Source of the DNA: Woeseia sp.
Lineage (GTDB): Bacteria > Pseudomonadota > Gammaproteobacteria > Steroidobacterales > Woeseiaceae
Assembly: GCA_018701055.1 (NCBI GenBank)
Contig: JABIUH010000351.1
Span: forward strand, 1-18,559
Length of the DNA stretch: 18,559 bases
Direction of reading: 5' to 3'
In this document: positions 1-8,044 of the stretch, piece after piece
Numbering within the stretch: position 1 is the first letter of the stretch
Layout: each line of letters starts with the position of its first letter
Notes under the pieces: generated by a model
Databases searched by the model: none
The model's input: only the letters and a program-made list of their open reading frames with translations
What the model was told of the DNA's origin: nothing
Translations under genes and position numbers: made by a program

Positions 1-362
1 AAACTGACGTTATCGGCTAGTCGCGGTGCGCGCGAGTCATCAACGGCAACATATTCAGCGGCGGTCCCAAATCGACGTGCGTATTGCGCCTGGTATACCC
101 AGACGCGTTCTCCAACCCTATCCTGAGAAACGCCTTCTCCAACAGCCTCAATGATTCCAGCACCATCGCTATTCGGTATGACCAGGCCCTCATCCAACAA
201 ATTGGGGAAGGAACCCGCCCGTTTCTTTACGTCAGATGGATTAATGCCGCTGGCGTACAAACGCACTAATACTTGTTGAGCTTCGACCGTCGGCTGTTCG
301 AGTTCACCGACCCGTAATACGGCTTCGGCTGTTCCAAATGATTCAAACCAGGCAGCGCGCAT
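1..362 (-). CDS. Quinone oxidoreductase-like MDR family protein (partial, 5' part only)
   Basis: The reading frame starts at an ATG at 362 and runs off the left edge of the window, giving about 120 N-terminal residues. The translation begins MRAAWFESFG and contains the GroES-like domain hallmarks of zinc-independent medium-chain reductases: NPSDVKKRAG near residue 41 and a glycine-rich IPNSDGAGIIEAVGEGV stretch near residue 62. Members of this family transfer hydride from NADPH to quinones or to activated double bonds, in the cytoplasm. The Rossmann half lies outside the window, so cofactor and substrate cannot be judged. The start is two bases after the stop of the upstream SDR gene, so the two are surely co-transcribed and probably translationally coupled. 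The family call is firm; the substrate is unknown. Confidence 0.85.
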   Translation of the reverse strand, partial: MRAAWFESFGTAEAVLRVGELEQPTVEAQQVLVRLYASGINPSDVKKRAGSFPNLLDEGLVIPNSDGAGIIEAVGEGVSQDRVGERVWVYQAQYARRFGTAAEYVAVDDSRAPRLADNVS

Positions 363-364
363 AA

Positions 365-1153
365 TCAATCCAACCAATTGGCAAGTGTCTCGGTGTTGCC
401 GTCGACACTGATAATTTGACCCGAAACTTTTGCGGCATTCGGGGACACTAAAAATTGCACCATGTTGGCGACGTCTTCGCCGGTAACGAACAGCCGCATT
501 GACGTTTGCCGTTGATAAACGTCACGAATCTCGTCGTTGGTAAGTCCGCGCTGCTTGGCATCACTGTCAATAACTCGCTCGATGCGGTCGCCTTCAACGC
601 AAGTCGGGCAGATCGCGTTAACTCGAATGTTATGTGGGCCAAGTTCCATTGCCCAGGATTTTGTCAGGCCGATCATGCCCCATTTTGACGCAACGTAGGG
701 CGACCGGTTAGGGCAGCCCATCAGTCCGGCCGTTGAAGAAATATTGACGATTGCGCCGCCGTCTTGTTGCTTCAACAGCGGTATGGCCTTGCGCGTAAAA
801 TAGAAGGCACCACTGATGTTTACTTCCATGCAGCGGTCCCAGTCTTCAACCTCGATATCCTCTGCCGCTGCTGTCGGTCCGGCCATACCGGCATTGTTCA
901 CCAGCACATTTAGTTGACCATATTGGGCTGCAAGGTCCGCGAATACCGTATCAACTTGAGCCGCATCAGCAACATCGCAAATCGTTGCGCTCGCAGTGGG
1001 GTTTGAGTGTAGAAATGCGGCGATGTTGTCTGCGCTTGCATCGCAGATGTGAACTGCAGCGCCATCCTGAAGAAATGACTCAGCAATTGCTTGTCCAACG
1101 CCTGATGCGCCACCCGTGATTAGAACAACGGGTTGGGAACTCTCCGCAATCAT
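365..1153 (-). CDS. SDR family NAD(P)-dependent oxidoreductase
   Basis: This is a classical short-chain dehydrogenase of 262 residues, the usual length. Visible motifs are the nucleotide-binding TGGASGVG at residues 13-20, NNAG at 86-89, the structural Asn112, catalytic Ser140 in NISS, and Tyr153/Lys157 in YVASK, so the Asn-Ser-Tyr-Lys tetrad is complete. An acidic residue at the end of the second strand (CDAS, Asp38) suggests NAD(H) preference, which is inference. After the catalytic region the sequence ICPTCVEGDRIERVI replaces the common PG motif. The substrate cannot be named. The start ATG overlaps the stop of the serine-hydrolase gene by one base (TAATG), and the next gene begins two bases after this stop. 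This is the middle gene of a tightly coupled operon. Confidence 0.93.
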   Translation of the reverse strand: MIAESSQPVVLITGGASGVGQAIAESFLQDGAAVHICDASADNIAAFLHSNPTASATICDVADAAQVDTVFADLAAQYGQLNVLVNNAGMAGPTAAAEDIEVEDWDRCMEVNISGAFYFTRKAIPLLKQQDGGAIVNISSTAGLMGCPNRSPYVASKWGMIGLTKSWAMELGPHNIRVNAICPTCVEGDRIERVIDSDAKQRGLTNDEIRDVYQRQTSMRLFVTGEDVANMVQFLVSPNAAKVSGQIISVDGNTETLANWLD

Positions 1154-2493
1154 TACTTTTCTGCGGTGCCGAAGATACCGTCCAGGACTTCGAACAGCAC
1201 GGGTTCCAATCGAGTCTCACTGTATTGATCGTCTTTGAAGTAGCTGGTGAAAACAGCAACGGTATCGCGAGTAGGATTGACAATTAACCCCTGACCCGCC
1301 CAACCACCCTTGAAGAATGTGTCGTTGGCGTAAATTTCGTCCCATTGATACACATTGTGTTTGACCCCACTTTTCTCAACGCCGGGTAGACCTGCATTCA
1401 GTCGCAGGTTCGGATCGCCACCGTTGCGAATAAGATCGATATGCGAGTCCGAAATAATCTGCGTATCGCTGACAACCGGATAGCTTGGTGTAAACAACAT
1501 GCCAAAACGGGCGAGATCACGCATGCGCGATACAAAGCCGCCGTGTGTAACGGCAATGCCGTAGCGCGGTGCGATGTATGACGCGTCTGATTCGGCCCCG
1601 ATGTGGTACCAGATCTCTTTGGTGAAGGCGTCTTGAAATGGCATGTCCATGACTTTCTCGACCAGCCACCCGAGGATAAATGTGTTCAAGCCACTATAGG
1701 AAAATCGCTCGCCTGGAGGTGCGTGACGAGTCGCTTCGAATGTTGCTGCAAAATCGTATGGATTGTCAGGCGCGCCCTCGGTCCGAAATCCGTCACCTAT
1801 CGCCATTGAGTATTGGTAGTAACACGATTCCCAACTCTCGTATTCATCCGAGCAATCCAGCCCGGAGGCCATGTCCAGAATATGACGAACAGAGGTACTG
1901 GCGAAACTCGACTCAGACATCTCGGGAATGTAGTGCTCGATTGGCAAACTGACATCAATCTCGCCACGCTCTTCCAATATTCGAATGACGGTTGACGTGA
2001 AAATCTTGGCCGTCGACCAATAAACGGGTTTCTCGTACTCGTGCATGCGTGGATAACGCTCGTAAACAATCTCACCGTGCTGCAAAATTACAACGCCCAT
2101 CGTCGTTGATTGGTCGCTAACGATAAATTCATCGAACGTCATCGGTCCTTCAGATGTCTTAACGACGTACTCGCCGATTGCGGCTATTGGTCGCTCGGCC
2201 AGGGTCTTGACCGGGCCATCGCGATACACATTCACGGTTGGAAAGATCTGGTGAAGATTCTTAAAATTCCACGCCATGTCCTTGCCGTTGACCGTCCACC
2301 AAATATCATCGGTGGGCAGGCGACGCATTTGCGTCTGAACTTCCGCAACGGTCGAAGCCGGTTCAAACTCTGCTGACATCGTACTATCCGTGCTGGAGGT
2401 TTCTGCAGTCGCCGTGCTGACGCCATTATCGCAGCCGCTAAGCAGGAGAATCGATACAAATAGTGGGAAATTGCACTGCTGAATTGTTTTCAT
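1153..2493 (-). CDS. NylB-like serine hydrolase (class C beta-lactamase fold), lipoprotein
   Basis: The 446-residue product has a lipoprotein signal ending in LLLSGC, with the lipidated cysteine at residue 21, followed by a Ser/Thr-rich linker to about residue 50. The catalytic SxxK motif is STAK at 160-163, and the second motif Tyr is in YSGLN at 266. The segment WYHIGAESDASYIAPRYGIA followed by HGGF and RDLARFG resembles 6-aminohexanoate-dimer hydrolase-like and esterase-like members rather than true beta-lactamases. The fold hydrolyses esters or amides; the actual substrate is unknown. Attached to a membrane in the periplasm, it would act on small molecules there. It is the first gene of a three-gene operon with the SDR and the MDR reductase. 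Only a weak ribosome binding site is seen before the ATG at 2493. Confidence 0.88.
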   Translation of the reverse strand: MKTIQQCNFPLFVSILLLSGCDNGVSTATAETSSTDSTMSAEFEPASTVAEVQTQMRRLPTDDIWWTVNGKDMAWNFKNLHQIFPTVNVYRDGPVKTLAERPIAAIGEYVVKTSEGPMTFDEFIVSDQSTTMGVVILQHGEIVYERYPRMHEYEKPVYWSTAKIFTSTVIRILEERGEIDVSLPIEHYIPEMSESSFASTSVRHILDMASGLDCSDEYESWESCYYQYSMAIGDGFRTEGAPDNPYDFAATFEATRHAPPGERFSYSGLNTFILGWLVEKVMDMPFQDAFTKEIWYHIGAESDASYIAPRYGIAVTHGGFVSRMRDLARFGMLFTPSYPVVSDTQIISDSHIDLIRNGGDPNLRLNAGLPGVEKSGVKHNVYQWDEIYANDTFFKGGWAGQGLIVNPTRDTVAVFTSYFKDDQYSETRLEPVLFEVLDGIFGTAEK

Positions 2494-2878
2494 GAAAGTA
2501 GTACCTGATTGGGCTGACTTTTAGGCGGTTTTCAGGGAGATGGACCTTACTGGCTTCGCGTAACGGCGCTCCCTATTTTGAACTATTGTACCTCTTGTCG
2601 AGCGCCCGATGCTTTGGTGTCCAAGTTGTGGAATGGCGGGCGACGTGGTTATTGCGAAGGGTCGATTAGTCTTGTGGAGCGGCGTCCAGACTAAGAATGT
2701 AGTGATCCATCTACAGTAGCCAATAATCTCAAAAAAAGACACTTGCACTGGACCCAAATTGTGTGAAAAATCCCCCTCGACCGGCTGTTTGAACGTCATA
2801 TAGAAGTGAGTTTCGTCGAACGCTGGACTCTACGAACAAACGCCAAGAGAATAACCACTAGCCAAGGATTTCCGCCCG
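2494..2878. other. Divergent intergenic region, putative promoter zone
   Basis: This 385-base spacer separates the leftward serine-hydrolase operon from the rightward dmdA-like gene, so it should hold promoters for both. I could not pick out a convincing -35/-10 pair or an operator palindrome. An open frame on the minus strand (2521-2799) has no recognisable protein features and is probably chance. A ribosome binding site AAGGA at 2864-2868 serves the rightward gene. Confidence 0.5.
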
Positions 2879-4003
2879 ATGTCTAAGATGACCATGCTGC
2901 TTTCACGACGACTTCGGCCGTCCCCGTTTGAACAGCGCGTACTCGAGCATGGTGCGACCGAATTTACGCTGTACAACAAGATGATTCTTCCTTTGATTTA
3001 TAGCTCGTATGCTGAACAGTACACGCACTTATGCGAGCACGTACAAATTTGGGATGTCGCGTGCGAACGGCAGGTTGAGATCGTCGGGCCTGACGCATTG
3101 AAACTGGTTGAGCTTATTACGCCACGAGAAATGGGCAGTTGCGCAATTGGTCAGTGCAAGTACGCACCGCTTTGCGATGAGAATGGCGGCATTATCAATG
3201 ATCCAATTGCCTTACGTCTCGCGGAGGACCGTTTTTGGTTGTCTATCGCAGATTCTGATGTGAATTTATGGGTTAAGGGTATCGCCTACGGACGAGGATT
3301 CGACGTGAAGGTGTTCGAACCCGATGTGAGTCCACTCGCGATACAAGGGCCGAAGGCTAATGATTTGGTTGCTGACGTTGTGGGTGAGCACACGCGCGAT
3401 ATCAAATTCTTTTGGTTTACAGATGAGATCATCGCAGGTACACCAGTCAAGCTTGCTCGATCAGGGTGGAGCGGTCAGGGTGGTTTTGAGATATATCTGC
3501 AGGACTCATCCAAGGGTAATGACCTGTGGGATCTCTTTTGGGAAGCAGGGAAAAAGTATAACTTGCAGCCGGGCGCGCCCAATCTAATTGAACGCATTGA
3601 GACAGGATTGAAATCCTATGGCGCGGATATGACGATTGATAGCGATCCGTTCGAAGCGGGTTTCGAGTCGTACATGGATTTGGACAAGGACGCGGAATAC
3701 ATGTGTCGGGAAGCGCTTGCAGAAATTGCAAAAACGGGCCCAGAAAAACGACTTGTGAACTTGTTTATTGAGGGTGAGAAACTTGCTGACCTGCGTTCTG
3801 ATTGGAGCGTTCTAAACGGCAGCGGTGATCACATCGGAGTCGTCACTTCACAGGCCTACTCACCTCGTTACGAAGCCAACCTCGCTTTCGCGATTGTTGA
3901 TGCTGCACATGCGGATGTTGGTAACACCGTGAAAGTTGATGCAGAAGGTGTCGTACGGGATGCGACTATCCGCGATGCACGCTGGCGCGAGGCGGCAAAC
4001 TAG
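2879..4003 (+). CDS. DmdA/GcvT-like aminomethyltransferase-fold protein (putative DMSP demethylase family)
   Basis: The product is 374 residues, the usual length for the GcvT/DmdA fold. The N-terminus (SRRLRPSPFEQRV, LYNKMILP, EHVQIWDVACERQVEI) and centre (LWLSIADSDVN-like segment, SPLAIQGPKA, ARSGWSGQGGFEIY, GAPNLIERIETGLKSYG at 232-248) closely follow the dimethylsulfoniopropionate demethylase of marine bacteria as I remember it. DmdA transfers a methyl group from DMSP to tetrahydrofolate, giving methylmercaptopropionate. The C-terminal barrel is seen at YSPRYEANLAFAIV (327-340). Relatives with other methyl or methylene donors share this fold, so DMSP is only the leading candidate. In Pelagibacter DmdA, as recalled, SGWS is followed by Lys; here it is Gly199. 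AAGGA lies ten bases before the ATG; a second ATG at 2888 is less likely. The stop is 12 bases before the next gene. Confidence 0.8.
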   Translation: MSKMTMLLSRRLRPSPFEQRVLEHGATEFTLYNKMILPLIYSSYAEQYTHLCEHVQIWDVACERQVEIVGPDALKLVELITPREMGSCAIGQCKYAPLCDENGGIINDPIALRLAEDRFWLSIADSDVNLWVKGIAYGRGFDVKVFEPDVSPLAIQGPKANDLVADVVGEHTRDIKFFWFTDEIIAGTPVKLARSGWSGQGGFEIYLQDSSKGNDLWDLFWEAGKKYNLQPGAPNLIERIETGLKSYGADMTIDSDPFEAGFESYMDLDKDAEYMCREALAEIAKTGPEKRLVNLFIEGEKLADLRSDWSVLNGSGDHIGVVTSQAYSPRYEANLAFAIVDAAHADVGNTVKVDAEGVVRDATIRDARWREAAN

Positions 4004-4015
4004 ATACGTGGTAAA

Positions 4016-4731
4016 GTGAAAACTAATTGGGAAGCCATACGAATGGACAGGCCTGTACTCGTACGCATGATGTCCGAAAGCGTGTTGATTATCGTGAGCA
4101 TTCTTCTTGCTTTGTCCGCGGACACATGGCTCGACTCTCGTAGCCAGGCGGCCCAATTAGACGGGCATTTGGAATCATTGGGGCGCGACTTTCAGACCAT
4201 GTTTGAAAAGGTTGATGCGTCACATTTCGCCGCGAACCGGGGGGTTGATGCCGGCATTAAACTTTCAACCTTAATGCAAGAGGGTTCTGAAATTGACCCT
4301 GATCTGGCTCGTGAATTGCTTTGGCATACTGTTTTTTATGAGGTCTTCTCTCCGAGCCCGGGCGCATACCAGGCGCTGGTTGCATCCGGAAACCTCGAGC
4401 TATTGAAAAATGACCAGTTAAAACTGAGCTAGTAGAGTTTTTCGGGTCATTCGAAGATGTAAGGGCGAGTGAACGACTTTCCCTTGATACTCAAGTAGCG
4501 GTTTTTGCGTCAGAATCTTTTAGCCACCTTGCTGGGTGGCACAGAATGGGCCAGGGAGGCGTACCGATCGCAGGAGATTTCCCGGTACAGCAATGGTCAG
4601 GTTCCGAAGAATTCATGAACGCGATCGGTATCCTGACAGTCCGTCAAGCGGACGTCCTGGAAGATTACCTATATTTGCGGACTCGCATCTCGAGCATTGC
4701 TGCTGCTATCGAAACGGAAGTATCAAACTAA
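4016..4731 (+). pseudogene. DUF6090-like membrane-anchored protein, broken by a 1-bp frameshift
   Basis: A GTG at 4016 (alternative ATG at 4043) opens a frame encoding one hydrophobic segment near residues 20-37 (ESVLIIVSILLALSA) followed by a soluble helical part with GAYQALVASGNLELLKNDQL, a pattern I associate with DUF6090-like proteins. The frame stops at 4430-4432 just after an A4 run at 4420-4423. In the -1 frame the coding sense continues without interruption as TELVEFFGSFEDVRASERL to a TAA at 4729-4731. Adding one A to the run restores a single protein of 238 residues. A real single-base deletion, a sequencing or assembly error in the homopolymer, or (less likely) frameshifting could each explain this. 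The gene follows the dmdA-like gene by 12 bases and is probably in its operon. Function unknown. Confidence 0.78.
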
Positions 4732-5067
4732 TGGTTCTGGATGAGAATAGGAGCTCTGGGAAGCGCGCATTTGAGTAAAGCCAGTATCGGTCGCTAGCGC
4801 TCGCCACACCATATTTTCAGTGTTGGCGCGACCCAATCATGGTCTTCGATCGGGTACTATTGGGTAAATCGCCTGCTAGGGATCAGACCCAAAGCGACCA
4901 GTTATGCAGCATTTTTCAGTCGATATCTAACGGCGACTATAAGCCGATTCGACGGAAAATAGTTCGGGGGATAAATTGAAGTTTGACCTGTCGTCGGGTA
5001 CCTAAATCGCAATCGTCCGCGAAACACAGGTCTATTAGGGAGCATAAAAATAAAGAGGTGGGTCACG
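4732..5067. other. Intergenic spacer before the M14 peptidase gene
   Basis: These 336 bases contain no gene I can support. The only clear signal is the ribosome binding site AGAGGTG at 5054-5060, seven bases before the ATG at 5068. I looked for a promoter and found no -35/-10 pair better than chance. A fragment at 4889-4898 (ATCAGACCCA) resembles part of the window's GGTCAGAG palindrome but is not palindromic here. Confidence 0.4.
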
Positions 5068-7857
5068 ATGAAATTGGTAAGGGGTTTGGCGCTTGCAGGT
5101 ATTCTGTTAAGCGCATCAATGGGTCTATCAAATGCTCAAGAATCGGTGACCAGTCCGATTGAGCAATTCGGCCATCAAGTTGGTGATGACTACAAGTTAA
5201 TCAATTACACCCAATTCGAGGCTTACATTAAAAAGCTCGAGGGCGAATCACCCCGCGTCAAACTGGTGGCCATGGGACCTACTGCCGAAGGCCGAACCCA
5301 ATGGATGACGGTCATCACTTCCCCGGAAAACCACGCGAAACTTGATCGCTACAAATCCATTTCGGCGCAGCTCGCGCACGCCGAAGGAATAGATGAGGCA
5401 ACGGCACGCGCACTTGCGGAAGAAGGCAAAACCTTCATGTGGATCGATGGTGGCTTGCATGCGACCGAAACGGTTGGCGCCCATCAATTGACACGAACCA
5501 TTCACATGCTTGCAAGTGCGACTGACGATGAGATAAAGCGAATTCTCGATGACGTCGTTGTCCTGCTGGTGCATGCCAACCCGGATGGAATGGAGTTGGT
5601 GTCAGACTGGTACATGCGCAAGAATGATCCTGAGGAACGCAGCTATAGCGACATCCCGCGGCTTTATCAAAAATACATAGGCCACGATAACAATCGCGAT
5701 TCGTACATGGTGAATCAGCCAGAGACGGAGAACATAAACCGAATAATGTTCCAGGAATGGTTTCCGCAGATGATGTACAACCATCATCAAACAGGTCCCG
5801 CGGGCATTATCGTGTTCGTACCCCCATTCCGCGATCCACCCAATCCGAACTATGATCCATTAGTCACACTAGGCAATCACGCCTTAGGCATGGCGATGAA
5901 CTTACGACTGGTTGTCGAAGGCAAGGGTGGCAGCGGTTCACGCGGCTACGCGAATTACTCTGCCTACTTTAACGGCAACATACGCACCATCGGTTACTTC
6001 CATAATCAGATCGGCATGTTGACCGAAATGAAGGGCCACCCAACTCCGATGGAGCTCGCCTTCTACCCAAGCAACCAACTTGCCACCAATGATTTTTCCC
6101 TGCCGCATATACCGGGCGAGTGGCACTTCGAGAATTCGATGGAGTATTCGCTAACCCTGAACCGAGCGGTTCTGGATTACGCGTCGCGCAATAGAACGAA
6201 TGTGCTGTTCAATCGCTGGCGTATGGGCATGAATGCAATTGAGGCCGGTAACAAAGATAGCTGGACCATTAAGCCGCGCGCAATTGAGGATATCGAAAAC
6301 AAGATCCGTGCAGCCGGTGGGGAAGAAGCGGAGATGATCGGACAAACCTTTCGGCGTAGTGGTAAAGGTGTTTCTAAAGACTACTTGGCAATGTTGCGCA
6401 CACCCGAGAATCGTGATCCACGCGGGTTCATTCTGTCCTCCGATCAAAAAGACTTTCCAACTGCGGTCAAATTCCTGAACACGCTGGTTAAGAACGGCGT
6501 GACGATTCACCAGGCAACAGCGGACTTTACCGTGCAGGGCAAGAGTTACCCGACAGGTTCATTCGTCGTTAAAGCCGCACAGGCTTTTCGGCCGCATATC
6601 ATGGATATGTTTGAGCCACAGGATCATCCGGACGAGTTCCTATACGAAGGTGGCCCTCCCGTTCCGCCATATGATAGCGCTGGCTATACGCTTGCCTTCC
6701 AGATGGGCGTTGAGTTCGATCGTATCCTGGAAGGATTTGATGGTCCGTTTGAAAAGGTAAGCGGCTTAGTGAAACCGTTGGCGGGCAGGGTTCGTTTTAT
6801 GGTCGGTGCGAGTGGCTATCTATTGGACCATAGCGTCAATGATTCGGTCATTGCGGTAAATCGCATGTTGGCGGCTGGTAATGAAGTCTATTGGCTGGAT
6901 GAGGCCATCGCAGCAAATGGTCAACGCTATCCTGTAGGCACTATTTACATGCCCGCCAGAGAAGGTGTCGGTGCTGCGCTGACGGAAATGGCAATAGAGC
7001 TCGGAATCTCCGTCGACGGTACCGCGACTCGACCAAATTCTGCTGCTCGGCAGCTGTCCCCCGTCCGCGTGGGTCTGTGGGATCGCTACGGCGGTTCCAT
7101 GCCGTCCGGCTGGACGCGTTGGCTGTTTGAGCAGTTTGAGTTTCCGTATGAGCGTGTCTTCCCACAAGAATTGGATGACGGTGGCATGGACGACAAGTAC
7201 GACGCGTTAGTCTTTGTGACGGGTGCGATTCCGGGAGAAGATGTGGCACCGGAAGATCGTGGTGAACGAGATAGGCAACCAGAAGCGAGATCGGTTCCCC
7301 GCGAGTATCGTGATCATTTGGGATACGTATCGAACGCGACCACCGTTCCGCATTTGGAGAATTATCTACGTGACGGAAACACTGTCCTGACGATTGGAAC
7401 CTCGACAGTCCTGGCAGAAAATCTGGGGCTCCCGGTTAGCAATCATCTGGTCGATAGTGCGGGTGACGCGCTACCGGCGGACGAGTTTTACGCACCCGGC
7501 TCCATATTGCACATTCGAGTCGATAACTCGAACCCACTGGCTTACGGACTGAATGAACGCACGGATATTTCCTTTCAGCGCAACACTCCGGTTTTGCGAC
7601 TTCGACCTGACGCAGACAAAGAAGGTGTGACGCAGATCGGTTGGTTCGACGATGATGACGCACTCAGGTCCGGTTGGGCATGGGGGCAGGACAAATTATT
7701 TGGTGGTACTGCGATTGCCAGCGCTAAAGTCGGTGATGGCGATTTACATATGTTTGCCCCTGAAATTCTGTTCCGCGGTCAGTCGCATAGCACGTTCCAG
7801 TTGCTCTTTAATGGCATCTACCTGGCGAATGCGACCAAAGTACAATTAGGCGAATAG
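5068..7857 (+). CDS. Exported M14-family zinc carboxypeptidase-like protein with C-terminal GATase1-like domain
   Basis: The 929-residue product starts with a signal peptide (MKLVRGLALAGILLSASMG, likely cleaved after SNA-Q near residue 24). The M14 domain spans roughly 40-400. Zinc ligands fit His131 and Glu134 in GGLHATETVG and a His at 239/240 in MYNHHQTG. The Asn-Arg pair of the family is Asn209-Arg210 (DNNRDS), and the general base fits Glu320 in GMLTEMKG. All key residues are present, so an active metallopeptidase is likely. From about residue 665 (VRVGLWDRYGGSMPSGWTRW) the protein resembles the glutamine-amidotransferase-like domain often found at the C-terminus of large bacterial M14 proteins. 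I see no catalytic Cys of a working amidotransferase. It would act in the periplasm or outside the cell on peptides. A strong AGAGGTG ribosome binding site supports this start. Confidence 0.92.
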   Translation: MKLVRGLALAGILLSASMGLSNAQESVTSPIEQFGHQVGDDYKLINYTQFEAYIKKLEGESPRVKLVAMGPTAEGRTQWMTVITSPENHAKLDRYKSISAQLAHAEGIDEATARALAEEGKTFMWIDGGLHATETVGAHQLTRTIHMLASATDDEIKRILDDVVVLLVHANPDGMELVSDWYMRKNDPEERSYSDIPRLYQKYIGHDNNRDSYMVNQPETENINRIMFQEWFPQMMYNHHQTGPAGIIVFVPPFRDPPNPNYDPLVTLGNHALGMAMNLRLVVEGKGGSGSRGYANYSAYFNGNIRTIGYFHNQIGMLTEMKGHPTPMELAFYPSNQLATNDFSLPHIPGEWHFENSMEYSLTLNRAVLDYASRNRTNVLFNRWRMGMNAIEAGNKDSWTIKPRAIEDIENKIRAAGGEEAEMIGQTFRRSGKGVSKDYLAMLRTPENRDPRGFILSSDQKDFPTAVKFLNTLVKNGVTIHQATADFTVQGKSYPTGSFVVKAAQAFRPHIMDMFEPQDHPDEFLYEGGPPVPPYDSAGYTLAFQMGVEFDRILEGFDGPFEKVSGLVKPLAGRVRFMVGASGYLLDHSVNDSVIAVNRMLAAGNEVYWLDEAIAANGQRYPVGTIYMPAREGVGAALTEMAIELGISVDGTATRPNSAARQLSPVRVGLWDRYGGSMPSGWTRWLFEQFEFPYERVFPQELDDGGMDDKYDALVFVTGAIPGEDVAPEDRGERDRQPEARSVPREYRDHLGYVSNATTVPHLENYLRDGNTVLTIGTSTVLAENLGLPVSNHLVDSAGDALPADEFYAPGSILHIRVDNSNPLAYGLNERTDISFQRNTPVLRLRPDADKEGVTQIGWFDDDDALRSGWAWGQDKLFGGTAIASAKVGDGDLHMFAPEILFRGQSHSTFQLLFNGIYLANATKVQLGE

Positions 7858-7875
7858 CCGGTGCGCATCCAAACC

Positions 7876-7957
7876 CGTCATTGTGAGGAACGCAGTGACG
7901 TGGCAATCCGGTTTTTCGACCACCGATTGGATTGCTTCGCTACGCTCGCAAAGACAT
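7876..7957. repeat. Composite REP-like element, copy 1
   Basis: This short element begins CGTCATTGTGAGGAACGCAG and ends GCTACGCTCGCAAAGACA, so its outer ends form an imperfect inverted repeat. Inside, GGCAATCC near the left end pairs with GGATTGC on the right. It belongs to the same family as 17946-18099 and as the fragments at 11588-11631 and 16401-16432. It lies 18 bases after the M14 stop and could affect transcript ends, but it has no T-run. Confidence 0.8.
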
Positions 7958-7975
7958 ATAGTGTTGTGGCGAAGA

Positions 7976-7995
7976 GTCAGAGTTGGCGCTCTGAC
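7976..7995. repeat. GTCAGAG-N6-CTCTGAC palindrome, copy 1
   Basis: Perfect 7-bp arms GTCAGAG and CTCTGAC flank TTGGCG. This is one of four clear copies of the same hairpin in the window (others at 9009, 10265 and 16514). It lies just left of the duplicated creatininase unit. The sequence to its right, CCTGATCGCTACA, recurs in slightly altered form before creatininase copy 2. Confidence 0.8.
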
Positions 7996-8044
7996 CCTGA
8001 TCGCTACACTTTGAATGCTTAGACAAATTTTGGATATCAAAATG

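Noticed and set aside
2521..2799. A 92-codon minus-strand open frame in the divergent spacer
   Set aside because: It has no ribosome binding site, no motif and a composition unlike its neighbours; it occupies the expected promoter region.
4418..4424. Possible programmed ribosomal frameshift signal at TTAAAAC
   Set aside because: In the zero frame the codons TTA AAA do not form a standard X XXY YYZ slippery heptamer, and I see no clear downstream stem-loop or pseudoknot. A plain 1-bp deletion explains the data more simply.
4889..4905. Fragment resembling the GATCAGAG palindrome before the M14 gene
   Set aside because: Only the left arm is partly matched and no complementary arm follows.
7876..7995. 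Repeats considered as a CRISPR array
   Set aside because: Copies are dispersed over 10 kb, palindromic, of different lengths and without regular spacers; no cas genes are present.
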